Shown here: positions 7,894-16,504 of the stretch, piece after piece
Layout of the letters: each line of letters begins with the position of its first letter
Numbering within the stretch: position 1 is the stretch's first letter
Origin: Streptomyces wuyuanensis
GTDB taxonomy: Bacteria; Actinomycetota; Actinomycetes; Streptomycetales; Streptomycetaceae
Direction: 5' to 3'
DNA length: 64,000 nt
Assembly: GCF_900103455.1 (NCBI RefSeq)
Contig: NZ_FNHI01000008.1
Location: forward strand, 186,001-250,000
Notes under the pieces: generated by a model
What the model was told of the DNA's origin: nothing
The model's database searches: none
Seen by the model: only the letters and a program-made list of their open reading frames with translations
Made by a program: the position numbers and the translations under genes

Positions 7894-9402
7894 TCAGTCC
7901 CGGGCGCCTACGGGTTCCGTCGCGGCCGGGAGGGTCGCGTCCCGCAGGTCCGGGTCCTCGCCGGACCGCGCGACCACGACGGTCCGCCGCTCGGCGCGCC
8001 GGCGGCGCAGCCCGGTGAGCGTGACCAGCAGACCCGCCGCCGCGATCACGGTGACCACCACGAGGCCGGGCCGGAAGCTGTCCAGTACGTCCTGCGGAGT
8101 GCCGCCCGTCCCGCCGCCGGCGGTGATCACCGCCGTGACGACGGCGAGGAAGACCGCCCCGCCGACCTGGATCGAGGTGTTCAGCAGCCCCGAGACCATG
8201 CCCTGCTCGTGGTCCTCGACGCCGTTGGTGGCCTGGATGTTGAGCGAGGGGAAGACCAGGGCGCACGCCGCGCCCAGCAGCAGCATCGAGGGGAGGACCA
8301 CCGCGGCGTAGCGTGGCACGAGGTCGATCCGGAGGAACAGCGCGTAGCCGAGCACCAGGAGCGTGAACCCGGTCGCGATCACCCGGGGTGTGCCGAAGCG
8401 GTCGACGAGCCCGCCGATCTTCGTGGAGGAGAGCGCCACCAGCGCGCCGGCGGGCAGGAAGGCCAGTGCCGTCTGCAGCGCCGACCAGCCGAGCAGCGAC
8501 TGCATGTACTGGGTGACGAGGAACTGGAAGCCGACGTAGGAGCCGAAGAAGAACGCGGCGCCGAGATTGGCCCGGATCTGACTGCCCGAACGCAGCACGC
8601 CCAGCCGGATCAGCGGGTGGGGGCTCCGCCGTTCGATCCCGGCGAAGAGCGTGAGCAGCCCCGCCGCGGCCAGGAAGGACAGCAGCGTACGGGCCGAGGT
8701 CCAGCCCGCCTCGGGTGCCTGGACGACGGTGAAGACCAGCAGCAGCATCGCGGCGGTCCCGGTGACGGCGCCCGGTACGTCGTAGCCCTTGCCGGAGTCC
8801 TCCCTGCGGCTGTGCGGGATCAGCCGCATGCCCGCGAGCAGCGCCATCAGGGCGATCGGAGCGGGCAGCAGCATCGTCAGCCGCCAACTCACCTCGGTCA
8901 GCAGGCCGGACAGCACCAGGCCCATGGAGAAGCCGGTGGCCGCGCAGGTGGTGTAGATGGCGAGGGCCCGGTTGCGCTGCGGGCCCTCCTTGAAGGTCGT
9001 GGTGATGATGGACAGTCCGGCGGGCGCGGTGAACGCGGCGCTCAGGCCCTTGACGAACCGGCTGGCGATGAGCAGCGGTCCGGAGTCCACCAGCCCGCCG
9101 AGCAGCGAGGCCAGCGCGAACACGGCGAGCGCGATCAGGAATACCCTGCGCCGGCCCAGCAGGTCGGCCGCGCGGCCGCCGAGCAGCAGCAGTCCGCCGT
9201 AGCCGAGGATGTAGCCGCTGACGATCCATTGGAGCGTCGCGGTGGACAGGCCCAGGTCGGTGGCGATGGACGGCAGGGCGACGCCCACCATCGAGACGTC
9301 GAGGGCGTCGAGGAACATCGCGGCGCAGAGCACGAGGAGAGTGCCCCACAGCCGGGGGGTCCAGCGCTCCCGTGACGTGGGGACGTCGGTCTGAGAGGTC
9401 AT
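7894..9402 (-). CDS. MFS drug-efflux transporter (DHA2, EmrB/QacA type)
   Basis: A 502-residue protein with about 14 membrane segments, the size and hydrophobicity of 14-TMS proton-coupled drug exporters. Motif C-like and motif A-like segments are present: LDALDVSMVGVALPSI in TMS 1, and GGRAADLLGRRRVF in the loop between TMS 2 and 3. The ATG at 9402 was chosen because the open frame upstream runs through the operator palindromes. It is divergent from the MarR gene at 9492. MarR regulators normally repress adjacent efflux pumps and release on binding the drug, so this pump is probably induced by a toxic or phenolic ligand. Confidence 0.9.
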   Translation of the reverse strand: MTSQTDVPTSRERWTPRLWGTLLVLCAAMFLDALDVSMVGVALPSIATDLGLSTATLQWIVSGYILGYGGLLLLGGRAADLLGRRRVFLIALAVFALASLLGGLVDSGPLLIASRFVKGLSAAFTAPAGLSIITTTFKEGPQRNRALAIYTTCAATGFSMGLVLSGLLTEVSWRLTMLLPAPIALMALLAGMRLIPHSRREDSGKGYDVPGAVTGTAAMLLLVFTVVQAPEAGWTSARTLLSFLAAAGLLTLFAGIERRSPHPLIRLGVLRSGSQIRANLGAAFFFGSYVGFQFLVTQYMQSLLGWSALQTALAFLPAGALVALSSTKIGGLVDRFGTPRVIATGFTLLVLGYALFLRIDLVPRYAAVVLPSMLLLGAACALVFPSLNIQATNGVEDHEQGMVSGLLNTSIQVGGAVFLAVVTAVITAGGGTGGTPQDVLDSFRPGLVVVTVIAAAGLLVTLTGLRRRRAERRTVVVARSGEDPDLRDATLPAATEPVGARD

Positions 9403-9417
9403 GGAAGGCGACACTAC

Positions 9418-9445
9418 ATGCACGTGCATTGAATGCAAGCGCATT
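9418..9445. promoter_or_regulatory. Tandem palindromes, likely MarR operator
   Basis: A perfect 12-bp palindrome ATGCACGTGCAT is at 9418-9429. A second, ATGC-AAGC-GCAT, is at 9433-9444 and extends by one base on each side. They start exactly 15 bp apart. A related TTGCAATG half-site follows at about 9454. They lie between the divergent pump and MarR genes and overlap the expected promoters of both. Confidence 0.7.
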
Positions 9446-9478
9446 TAATTCCGTTGCAATGAAGTGGCCGGCTTCTGC

Positions 9479-9484
9479 TAACGT
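9479..9484 (+). promoter_or_regulatory. -10 element for a leaderless marR transcript
   Basis: TAACGT ends 7 bases before the ATG at 9492, and TTGCAA at 9454-9459 could serve as the -35 with a 19-bp spacer. There is no Shine-Dalgarno sequence ahead of the start. Confidence 0.5.
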
Positions 9485-9491
9485 GCGGGCC

Positions 9492-9896
9492 ATGGCCGCG
9501 AAGAAGTCCGAGCGTGCGCTCGTGAACGAATGGCGTGATGTACTCGCGCTGCACGCGCGGACGATGTGCGAGCTCGACCGTGAACTCCACCGGCACGGAC
9601 TCGGCGCCAGCGACTTCGAGGTCCTGGACGTGCTCGCCGAAGGGGCCGCCGAGGACGGGGGCTGTTCGTACCGGGTGCAGGAGCTCGCCTCCCGCGTGCA
9701 TCTCAGCCAGAGCGCGCTGTCCCGGCTGATCGCCCGGCTGGAGAAGGAAGGCCTGGTGTCCCGCGGGATGTGCAGCGAGGACCGGCGCGGAGTTCGGGTG
9801 GTGCTCACCGACAAGGGCCGCGAGCGCCATGCCGAGGTGCAGCCGCTCCAGCGGGCCGTGCTGTCCCGGATGCTGACGGACCGGGCGGCCCACTGA
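9492..9896 (+). CDS. MarR-family repressor
   Basis: A 134-residue winged-helix regulator. The DNA-recognition helix region VQELASRVHLSQSALSRLIA and the wing with SEDRRGVRVVLTDKG are typical of MarR. The family binds palindromes as a dimer and is released by small, often aromatic, ligands. The frame extends upstream to 9372 through the operator, but the ATG at 9492 gives the usual family length and sits just after a -10 element. It is divergent from the DHA2 efflux pump, which it most likely controls together with its own gene. Confidence 0.92.
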   Translation: MAAKKSERALVNEWRDVLALHARTMCELDRELHRHGLGASDFEVLDVLAEGAAEDGGCSYRVQELASRVHLSQSALSRLIARLEKEGLVSRGMCSEDRRGVRVVLTDKGRERHAEVQPLQRAVLSRMLTDRAAH

Positions 9897-9953
9897 GGGC
9901 GACCACCCGGGGGCCGAGGATCCCGCGGTCCGGTGCCCAGGGGCCGCAGGGCC

Positions 9954-10703
9954 TCAGCTCCAGGTGATCGCGGAATTCTCCCGCCAGAGCCGTGCGAGTT
10001 CCCCGTCGCCGTCCAGCGTCACGTCCGTGACCGGAAGCCGGTTCCACAGCACGAGGTGGAGCCTCCCCGCGGGACCGCTCAGCTCGCAGTCCGCCGGTCC
10101 CTCCGCCGAGCGGTAGGTGCGCGGCGCTTCGGCCGACAGCCTTACCGTCCAGACGTCGCCCGTGTCCGTGGTCCGTACCCGCAGGACTCTCGGCACCCCG
10201 GTCCTCACCCGGCTCCGGCGGCGGCCGTGGAACGCGCGGAGCAACTCGTCGATGCCGTCGGCGGCCGGCCGCTGCGGTACCGGACCCGGCTCGCCGAGCG
10301 CCGACTCGGCGTCCGCACGGTGCACGGCCGTCTCATGGGCCTGGCGGCGCGCCCAGAAGGCGAGTGGTGAAGGCGCCGGCAGAAAGGTCCAGCAGTCCAG
10401 ATCGGCCGGGGCCTCGGAGAGCGCCCGCACAAGCAGACCGTGTCCCTCGCGGAACCACTCCAGCAGCGCCTTTCCGTCCAGGTCCGGCTCACCGGCGTCC
10501 GGGCGGTACTCCGTGTACCCCTCGGTCACGAACGCCGTCGCCCAGCGGTGCACCGTGCCGGTGTGCCTCAGCAGGTCCCTGATCCGCCACCCGGGACAGG
10601 TCGGCACGGCCGCGTCCGGCCCCGCCGCCTCGGCGGCACCGGCGAGCGAGCGGCCCTCCGCACGCAGGTGCTCGATCAGCTCGCCCGTCTCCATGGTGGC
10701 CAT
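9954..10703 (-). CDS. Maleylpyruvate-isomerase-family mycothiol-dependent protein
   Basis: A 249-residue protein of the DinB-like, mycothiol-dependent superfamily found mainly in actinobacteria. The N-terminal four-helix bundle begins with METGELIEHLRAEGRSL and carries the PTCPGWRIRDLLRH metal-site histidine. A second cluster, ARRQAHETAVHRADAE, supplies the remaining metal ligands. A C-terminal SCP2-like domain includes CELSGPAGRLHLVLWNR. Many genomes encode dozens of these as detoxifying mycothiol transferases, so the substrate is unknown. It stands alone; its stop lies 57 bp from the convergent MarR stop. Confidence 0.88.
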   Translation of the reverse strand: MATMETGELIEHLRAEGRSLAGAAEAAGPDAAVPTCPGWRIRDLLRHTGTVHRWATAFVTEGYTEYRPDAGEPDLDGKALLEWFREGHGLLVRALSEAPADLDCWTFLPAPSPLAFWARRQAHETAVHRADAESALGEPGPVPQRPAADGIDELLRAFHGRRRSRVRTGVPRVLRVRTTDTGDVWTVRLSAEAPRTYRSAEGPADCELSGPAGRLHLVLWNRLPVTDVTLDGDGELARLWRENSAITWS

Positions 10704-10817
10704 TGTGCCCGCGGCACCGGACCGGCGGGATGCGTTGGGGAGTTCGGCCTGGTTACGGCGGTCCGGGACGCGGGAGTCCGGGACAGGGCGGGAGTCGGGG
10801 AGAGCGGGACGTGTACC

Positions 10818-11180
10818 TCAGGCGCCGTGGGGCCGGGGCGAGTGGCGCTCGGCCCGCAGCAGGCGCACGAACAGACCGAGCGCGACCGCCTGCACGAGTA
10901 CCGAGACCACCAGCGAGGGGTAGAGGAACCAGGCGGAGCCGGCCGTGGCGTCGCCCAGCAGCGAGCCCGCGATCATGAAGACGAAGATGGCCGGTGCGGC
11001 GAGCAGGAACAGCCAGACCCCGGCGAGCGAGGCGTCCGCCTGGTGCACGAACAGGCTGTCGACGGCGACGAAGAGGGCCGTGGCGGCGACGACGCCGAGA
11101 TAGGCGAGCGATGCGGGACTGACGACGGCCGACCGGACGAGGCCCGGCAGGCGCCGTGCGTTGCTGAACCGGATTGTCAT
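10818..11180 (-). CDS. Integral membrane protein, resembles the SCO4225 family
   Basis: A 120-residue protein with about four hydrophobic helices after a short N-terminal segment. The stretch VDSLFVHQADASLAGVWLFL recalls the small actinomycete family typified by SCO4225; that match is from memory. Function is unknown. I chose the ATG at 11180 (MTIRFSNARR). The open frame upstream runs into a cluster of TACTCA repeats that looks regulatory. Confidence 0.7.
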   Translation of the reverse strand: MTIRFSNARRLPGLVRSAVVSPASLAYLGVVAATALFVAVDSLFVHQADASLAGVWLFLLAAPAIFVFMIAGSLLGDATAGSAWFLYPSLVVSVLVQAVALGLFVRLLRAERHSPRPHGA

Positions 11181-11236
11181 GGCGGATGCCCCCTGAGGTC
11201 GATGCGTCCATGGTGCGCGCGACAGGCGGCGCTGTG

Positions 11237-11286
11237 CCTGAGTACGGGTACTCAGGGAGTCCGTACTCAACCCGAGCCGCTACTCA
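11237..11286. promoter_or_regulatory. Cluster of TACTCA repeats upstream of the membrane-protein gene
   Basis: A 20-bp palindrome with 9-bp arms, CCTGAGTAC-GG-GTACTCAGG, occupies 11237-11256. Two more TACTCA copies follow at 11264-11269 and 11281-11286. The direct copies are 15 and 17 bp apart. The cluster lies 57 bp upstream of the start at 11180, so it is placed like an operator. No binding protein can be named. Confidence 0.5.
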
Positions 11287-11423
11287 GCCCTCAGCGCGGC
11301 GGGGTTGGGCCGGGGCCTGACGGGAGACGGGCGTACGGGATCCCCGCGAACGCGGCGTGGTCCGGCTGCACCGGCGGGCATCCCCCCTCCAGGGGCCGGC
11401 GCGTCGGTGTCAGGGGGTACGGG

Positions 11424-11822
11424 TCAGGGGCGGCGTCGGCGCGGGGCCGCGGCGCAGCGAACGCAGGTGGTCGCCGCCGGACGTGCTTCCAGCCGCTCGG
11501 CCGGTATCGGCTCGCCGCACTTCTCGCACCGTCCGTACGCGCCCCGCTCCAGGCGTTCCAGCGCCCGATCCAGATCGGCCATGTGGTCGCGCGCCTGGGC
11601 GAGCAGCGCGGCGACGTGCGCACGCTCGAAGGCCGTGCTCGATCCCTCGGGGTCGTGTTCGTCGTCCACCGCCACCAGGGCGTTCGCCTCGACGATTCCC
11701 TCGTACTCGCGGCTCAGGGCCGCGATCAGCTCGCGCGTGCCCGTACGGTCGGCCGCGAGCCGCTCGCGGGCGGCCTGCCGCTCGGCCGAGAGGGGCGATT
11801 CCTCGGGAGAGAGCTGACTCAT
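11424..11822 (-). CDS. TraR/DksA-type C4 zinc-finger protein
   Basis: A 132-residue protein. A charged coiled-coil region (about residues 15-95) leads into a C-terminal zinc finger with C99, C102, C120 and C123 (RCEKCGEP and TCVRC). This is the DksA/TraR arrangement, in which the coiled coil enters the RNA polymerase secondary channel and modulates transcription, often with ppGpp. The coiled-coil tip of true DksA has two aspartates; here D53-D54 and E55 could play that part, but I cannot be sure. The ATG at 11822 begins MSQLSPEESP. The 301-bp stretch behind it, up to the MFS stop at 12124, holds no convincing gene. Confidence 0.85.
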   Translation of the reverse strand: MSQLSPEESPLSAERQAARERLAADRTGTRELIAALSREYEGIVEANALVAVDDEHDPEGSSTAFERAHVAALLAQARDHMADLDRALERLERGAYGRCEKCGEPIPAERLEARPAATTCVRCAAAPRRRRP

Positions 11823-12065
11823 CGCCTTCTCAACGCCCCCACGCCGTGTGCCATTCCGGACGAGCGGGTCGGTGCGGCGGTCGTGCGCGCTCGGCGTCGC
11901 GGCCGACGCACGCCGCGAGTGCACGCGCCGGCGTGTTCGGAGCGCGAGCCTTCCGAGCCGCCGGGGCGCATGCCCGGTGGCGTCGTGATCGCCTGGGCGC
12001 GCGCTGGGCCGGGTCGGGCCGGGGCGGTTCGCCCCGGCCCGCGCACGGACGCGTCAGCGAGGCTG

Positions 12066-12129
12066 GGCCCGTCCCGCCATCGGCTGCCGTCAGCGGGCCG
12101 GCCCGTCCCGCCACCCGCTGCCGTCAGCG
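12066..12129. repeat. Two near-identical 30-bp direct repeats at the MFS stop
   Basis: A 30-bp unit at 12066-12095 recurs at 12100-12129 with two mismatches and a 34-bp period. The second copy contains the stop codon of the MFS gene, so a slippage duplication seems to have copied the gene's 3' edge into the spacer. Confidence 0.6.
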
Positions 12130-13413
12130 AGGTCCGGTCGGGCATGCCTCCCGGCGGGCAGGCGCAGTGGCGGCCGGCGATCTCCGGTCCTCGCCCCGCG
12201 CCTCCGGGGCCGGCCCGGCCGGGGCCCGGCGGGCGGCGTAGCCGATCACCGCGGCCACGGCGGCGAGCGCGGCCACCGTCGTCAGGGCCACCGGCAGCGA
12301 GAACCAGTCGGCGAGGAAGCCGATGGCCGGGGGGCCGAGCAGCATGCCGCCGTAGCCCAGCGTGGAGGCCGTGGCCACACCGCTGGGTCCGGCGAGTGCC
12401 CCCGCACGCGCCACCGCCACGGGGAAGATGTTCGCCAGTCCGAGCCCGGTCACGGCGAAGCCCAGCAGGGCGAGCCAGACCGTCGGCGCCAGGGAACCGA
12501 GCAGCATGCCGACGGCGGCGGTCGCCCCGCCCGCGACCAGCGTCCGGGTCTGGCCGAGCCGTTCCAGGAGCGTCGTGCCGGTGAGCCGTCCCGCGGTCAT
12601 CGCCAGGGCGAACAGCGAGTACCCGGCGGCCGCGATGCCCGCGTGGGCGCCGAGGTCCTGCTCCAGATGGAGCGCTCCCCAGTCGGCCAGGGCTCCTTCG
12701 CCGTACGCGGTGCACAGGGCGATGACGCCGAACACGGCGACGAGCCGGCGCGTACGGCGGTCGGGGCGCGGGGCCCGTTCGTCCCGTGCGCCGGAGGAGG
12801 CGGCCCGGACCCTGCTCGAGGGCACCGAGGGCGAGGGGTACCGCAGCAGTACCGGTCCGGCCACGGCGGTGACGGCGAGGCCGGTCACGGTGAGGACGAG
12901 CAGGTGTGCGGCGGGGGAGAGGCCCGCGGCCACCAGCCCGCCGAGGCCGGCGCCGATCATGCCGCCCAGGCTGAAGGCCGCGTGGAAGCTGGGCATGACG
13001 GGCCGTCGCAGCGCGGCGACCAGGTCGACGGCGGCGCTGTTCATGGCCACGTTGATCCCGCCGTAGGCGGCGCCGAACACCAGCAGCACCAGGCCCAGGG
13101 CGAGTGTGGAGTGCGTCTGCGCGGGCAGCGCGATGCCGAGGGAGAGCAGGACCGCGGCCGCGACGGTCATCGGATGGCTTCCGAAGCGCCTGCACAGGCG
13201 CCCGGTGAGCGTCATCGTCACCACGGCCCCGGCGGAGACGCCGAGGAGGGCGAGGCCCAGATCGCTCGCCGAGGCTCCGGTCTGCTCCTTGATGGCGGGG
13301 ATGCGGACGACCCAGCCCGCGAAGAGGAAGCCGTCGAGGCCGAAGAAGACGGTGAGGGCGGTCCGGAGCCGGGTGAGGGAATGGGTGGAGGAGGGTTTGT
13401 TTAGTAGCGGCAC
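12124..13413 (-). CDS. MFS transporter paired with a ROK regulator
   Basis: A 429-residue protein with about 12 membrane segments. The TMS 1 region and the loop LTGRLCRRFGSHPM (a motif A equivalent) place it in the major facilitator family. The wording around FGAAYGGINVAMNSAAVDL is shared with the FucP/YbjJ-like sugar-permease-related branch. I used the GTG at 13413 (VPLLNKPSS); the open frame beyond is Arg-rich and unlike protein. The start overlaps an AT-richer patch with an inverted TTTGT/ACAAA pair (13396-13416) that may be a control site. It is divergent from a ROK-family regulator, which suggests a sugar or sugar-derivative substrate. Confidence 0.85.
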   Translation of the reverse strand: MPLLNKPSSTHSLTRLRTALTVFFGLDGFLFAGWVVRIPAIKEQTGASASDLGLALLGVSAGAVVTMTLTGRLCRRFGSHPMTVAAAVLLSLGIALPAQTHSTLALGLVLLVFGAAYGGINVAMNSAAVDLVAALRRPVMPSFHAAFSLGGMIGAGLGGLVAAGLSPAAHLLVLTVTGLAVTAVAGPVLLRYPSPSVPSSRVRAASSGARDERAPRPDRRTRRLVAVFGVIALCTAYGEGALADWGALHLEQDLGAHAGIAAAGYSLFALAMTAGRLTGTTLLERLGQTRTLVAGGATAAVGMLLGSLAPTVWLALLGFAVTGLGLANIFPVAVARAGALAGPSGVATASTLGYGGMLLGPPAIGFLADWFSLPVALTTVAALAAVAAVIGYAARRAPAGPAPEARGEDRRSPAATAPARREACPTGPR

Positions 13414-13634
13414 AAAATCAGCATAGGGGCCGTCGCCGCTCCCGCACAACACGGCCGACCGCCCGCGCCCGCCGTCCGAAGCGGCGTTCCCGGGCCGGGC
13501 CGTGCGCGGGGCCCGGGTGCACGCAGCCCGCGCCCGGCCGTACCGGGAACAGCCCCGCACCGCCGTCCCGCCGCCCCCGTGCGGGCGCCCCCCGAAGCGT
13601 CCCCCGGCCTGCGGGATCATGGGAGACTTCGCCC

Positions 13635-14861
13635 ATGAACGGCAAGGCGACGAGCACCCGGACGCGGCTGGAGAGAGGCCGCAGCGCCCTGGGCCCCGCA
13701 CTGGAACTGGTCCACACGGGCCGTGCCCCCACCCGGGCCGTGCTGACCGCCGAGTTGGGCGTGACCAGGGCCACGGCCGGTGCGGTCGCCGCCGAACTCG
13801 AGGCGCTCGGCCTGATCCGGGTGGACTCCCGTCCCGGGGCGGCCGCCGGCTCCCAGGGCCGTCCGTCCCACCGCCTCGCCGTGGACGAGAGCGGCCCCGT
13901 CGCCCTCGCGGCCCAGGTGCACGCCGACGGGTTCCGAGCCGCACTGGTCGGACTCGGCGGCACGATCGTGGCGACCGCGCCCGGCTGCGTCACGGTTTCC
14001 GCCGACCCGGCGCAGGTGCTCGGCGAAGTCGTGGAGGCGGGCGCCGAACTGCTGGAGGAGTCCGGCCGCCGCTGCGTCGGCGCCGGGCTCGCCGTGCCCT
14101 CCGCCGTCGCCGAGCCGGAGGGCACCGCCCTCAATCCGCTGCACCTCGCCTGGCCGGCGGGCGCTCCCGTCCGCGACATCTTCGCCGATCGCGTACGAGC
14201 GGCCGGCATCACGGGACCCGCCTTCACCGGCAACGACGTGAACCTCGCGGCCCTCGCCGAGCACCGGCACGGTGCGGGCCGCGGAGCCCAGCACCTCCTC
14301 TGTGTCGCCACCGGCCACCGTGGCGTCGGCGGCGCGCTCGTCCTCGACGGCAGACTGCACACCGGAAGTTCCGGTCTCGCCCTGGAGGTGGGCCACCTCA
14401 CCGTCAACCCCGAAGGACGCGCCTGCCACTGCGGCAGCCGCGGCTGCCTCGACGTGGAGGCCGACCCGCTCGCGTTCCTCACGGCGGCCGGCCGTGACCC
14501 GGGCCCCGAGGTCTCCCTGCTCCAGCAGGCCAGGGACCTGCTGCGCAAGGAGTACGACGACCCGACGGTGCGGGCGGCGGGCGAGGAGATCGTCGACCGA
14601 CTGGGCCTCGGGCTCGCGGGGCTCGTCAACATCCTCAACCCGGACCGCATCATCCTCGGCGGTCTCCACCGGGAACTGCTCGACGCCGATCCCGAGCGGC
14701 TGCGGGCCGTGGTCGCCGACCGCAGCCTGTGGGGCCGCAGCGGCAGTGTGCCCATCCTGCCGTGCACCCTCGACCACAACAGCCTGGTGGGCGCGGCGGA
14801 ACTGGCCTGGCAGCCGGTGCTCGACGATCCGCTGAGCGTGCTGGCGCAGCGCGTCTCCTGA
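13635..14861 (+). CDS. ROK-family transcriptional regulator
   Basis: A 408-residue protein with an N-terminal winged helix (LTAELGVTRATAGAVAAELE, about 37-57) fused to a ROK sugar-kinase-like domain. The ROK zinc-site signature CHCGSRGCLDVEA is intact, with C264, C266 and C271, and LALEVGHLTVN supplies the neighbouring histidine. Regulators of this type bind a sugar or phospho-sugar and control transport genes. Its nearest partner is the divergent MFS transporter at 12124-13413, with a 221-bp intergenic region between the two starts. Confidence 0.9.
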   Translation: MNGKATSTRTRLERGRSALGPALELVHTGRAPTRAVLTAELGVTRATAGAVAAELEALGLIRVDSRPGAAAGSQGRPSHRLAVDESGPVALAAQVHADGFRAALVGLGGTIVATAPGCVTVSADPAQVLGEVVEAGAELLEESGRRCVGAGLAVPSAVAEPEGTALNPLHLAWPAGAPVRDIFADRVRAAGITGPAFTGNDVNLAALAEHRHGAGRGAQHLLCVATGHRGVGGALVLDGRLHTGSSGLALEVGHLTVNPEGRACHCGSRGCLDVEADPLAFLTAAGRDPGPEVSLLQQARDLLRKEYDDPTVRAAGEEIVDRLGLGLAGLVNILNPDRIILGGLHRELLDADPERLRAVVADRSLWGRSGSVPILPCTLDHNSLVGAAELAWQPVLDDPLSVLAQRVS

Positions 14862-14941
14862 GCCCCCAGCGACGACCGGCCGCCTCCGCCGATGCGCTGC
14901 CGGAGCGCGGGAATTCGGATGCGTCCGAGGGGCGGTGGCCG

Positions 14942-14947
14942 TACGGT
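14942..14947 (+). promoter_or_regulatory. -10 element for a leaderless methyltransferase transcript
   Basis: TACGGT ends 7 bases before the ATG at 14955, the same geometry as at six other genes in this window. No ribosome-binding site precedes the start. Confidence 0.4.
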
Positions 14948-14954
14948 CCACGGC

Positions 14955-15788
14955 ATGGCCGACACCGATCTCCCGCCCCGCCTGACCCGACTCACCTTCC
15001 ACGGGCCGCTCTCCGAGGAGCGCGCAGCCCGGCTCGTCGCACGTCTCGCCGGCCGGGAGCCGGCCACCGTGCTCGACATCGGCTGCGGCTGGGGCGAGTT
15101 GATGCTGCGGCTGCTGGAGGCGTCGCCCGGTGCCAAGGGCGTGGGCATCGACCTGAACGGGGAGGATCTGGCCCGCGGACGCCGCAACGCGGTCGGGCGA
15201 GGGCTCCTGGAACGCGTCCGGTTCCTCGAGGAGTCGGCCACCGGCACTCCGCACGGGCCGGCCGACGTCGTGCTGTGCGTGGGCTCCGGCCAGGCGCTGC
15301 TCGACCCCGATGGCACCGCCGCGGGCGGCGGTGCCGAGGACCGCGGCCCGGCCGCCGGTGGCGAGGCCGGTACGTCCGGGACGCTTTCGGCGACCACCGA
15401 GGCGCTCCGCGCGCTGCGTTCACTCGTCACCCCCGGCGGGCGCGTGCTCTTCGGCGAGGGCTTCTGGCAGCGCGTTCCCACGCCGGAGGAACTGGCCGCG
15501 ATGTGGCCGGACGCGCGAGCCGACGACCACCTTCTGCTGGCCGACGTCGCCGAGGCCGCCACCGCGGCCGGGTTCCGTGTCGAGGCGATCGAGACCGCGA
15601 GTGAATCGGAGTGGGAGGACTTCGAGTCGGGCTATCTGGCCGACGTCGAGGAATGGCTCGCCACCCATGAGGGGCACCCCCTCGCCGACAGCACCCGCGA
15701 GCGGGTGGACCGTCACCGGGCGAGCTGGCTGCGCGGCTACCGGAGCGTGCTCGGACTCGCCTACCTCACACTGATCCCGGTCGTCTGA
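14955..15788 (+). CDS. Class I SAM-dependent methyltransferase
   Basis: A 277-residue enzyme. Motif I, VLDIGCGWGE (about residues 39-48), and the acidic end of the second strand, GVGIDLNGED, bind S-adenosylmethionine. The post-I region DVVLCVGSGQALLD is present. The C-terminal half, rich in Glu and Trp (EWEDFESGYLADVEEW), is characteristic of a group of small-molecule methyltransferases widespread in Streptomyces, with no assigned substrate. A linker around residues 115-142 is Gly/Ala-rich. The ATG at 14955 matches family length and follows a -10 hexamer. Confidence 0.85.
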   Translation: MADTDLPPRLTRLTFHGPLSEERAARLVARLAGREPATVLDIGCGWGELMLRLLEASPGAKGVGIDLNGEDLARGRRNAVGRGLLERVRFLEESATGTPHGPADVVLCVGSGQALLDPDGTAAGGGAEDRGPAAGGEAGTSGTLSATTEALRALRSLVTPGGRVLFGEGFWQRVPTPEELAAMWPDARADDHLLLADVAEAATAAGFRVEAIETASESEWEDFESGYLADVEEWLATHEGHPLADSTRERVDRHRASWLRGYRSVLGLAYLTLIPVV

Positions 15789-15871
15789 TCCGCCGGCTCG
15801 ATCACGGCCGCCTGATTCGAGGCTCGGCCGTACGGCCGGTCCCGGTCGCCCCGCCCTTGGGCCGGCCTCGG

Positions 15872-16123
15872 TCACCTGTTCCCGGTCGACCGGTCCTTCC
15901 CCCGGTTCGCTTCGCCCTCGGCCCGGTGCTCCCCGGGCCGTCGGACGCCTCCGTCCGTTCGCTCCCGCGGCCGGCCTCGGAGTCGCAGCCGTTCGGTCGG
16001 GCCGAGCGCGGAGTTCATCCGCGACCGCACGTACTCGTACTCCCGGCGCGGTACCCGCACTGCCGCCGGCCGTACGACGACCCGGACGCCCTTGCGGGGT
16101 GACGCTCGTATGGCACGGGACAT
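15872..16123 (-). CDS. Possible small Arg-rich protein
   Basis: An 83-codon frame in the 365-bp gap between the methyltransferase and the SHOCT gene. It begins MSRAIRASPRKGVRVVV and contains REYEYVRSRMNSALG, less biased than usual for a chance frame, but the rest is Arg/Gly-rich and the ribosome-binding site is poor (GGTGG only two bases from the ATG). I cannot assign a family. It may be spurious, in which case the gap holds nothing I recognise. Confidence 0.25.
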   Translation of the reverse strand: MSRAIRASPRKGVRVVVRPAAVRVPRREYEYVRSRMNSALGPTERLRLRGRPRERTDGGVRRPGEHRAEGEANRGKDRSTGNR

Positions 16124-16153
16124 CACCACCGGAACACGAGGAGCCGACCGGAA

Positions 16154-16435
16154 ATGAACTCGCTCACCCACGACGGGCCCGGCCCGTGGATCCTGCTCTT
16201 CCCGCTCGTCTGGGCGGCCGTGATCCTGGGCGGCATCACGCTGCTGAGGCGCACCGCCCGGCGCGGCCGTTCCGGGCCGTGGGGCCGGCCGCACGCGACG
16301 GACGGGGAGCCGTCGCCGATCGCGCTGCTCGGGCGGCGGTTCGCCGCCGGTGAGATCGACGAGGACGAGTACTGGCGCCGGCTGTCGGTGCTGGACGAGC
16401 AGTTCGGGCCGCATGCGAAGGGCGGCCCGGCCTGA
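16154..16435 (+). CDS. Small SHOCT-domain membrane protein
   Basis: A 93-residue protein with one N-terminal membrane helix (about residues 12-32), a basic linker and a C-terminal SHOCT motif (RRFAAGEIDEDEYWRRLSVL, about 61-80). SHOCT segments are short helical pairs often joined to membrane anchors and thought to aid oligomerisation. Function is unknown. The start at 16154 follows GAGGAG at about 9 bases. A strong hairpin follows the stop. Confidence 0.8.
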   Translation: MNSLTHDGPGPWILLFPLVWAAVILGGITLLRRTARRGRSGPWGRPHATDGEPSPIALLGRRFAAGEIDEDEYWRRLSVLDEQFGPHAKGGPA

Positions 16436-16447
16436 CGCCCGCACCGC

Positions 16448-16480
16448 GAGCGGCCGTCCCGGAGTCCGGGACGGCCGCTC
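16448..16480. terminator. Bidirectional hairpin terminator
   Basis: A perfect 15-bp inverted repeat (16448-16462 and 16466-16480) with a 3-base loop lies between the convergent SHOCT and ATP-binding-protein genes. There is no T-tract, as is usual in Streptomyces. Confidence 0.8.
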
Positions 16481-16504
16481 GGGGCCTGGCCGATGACGTG
16501 TTGT

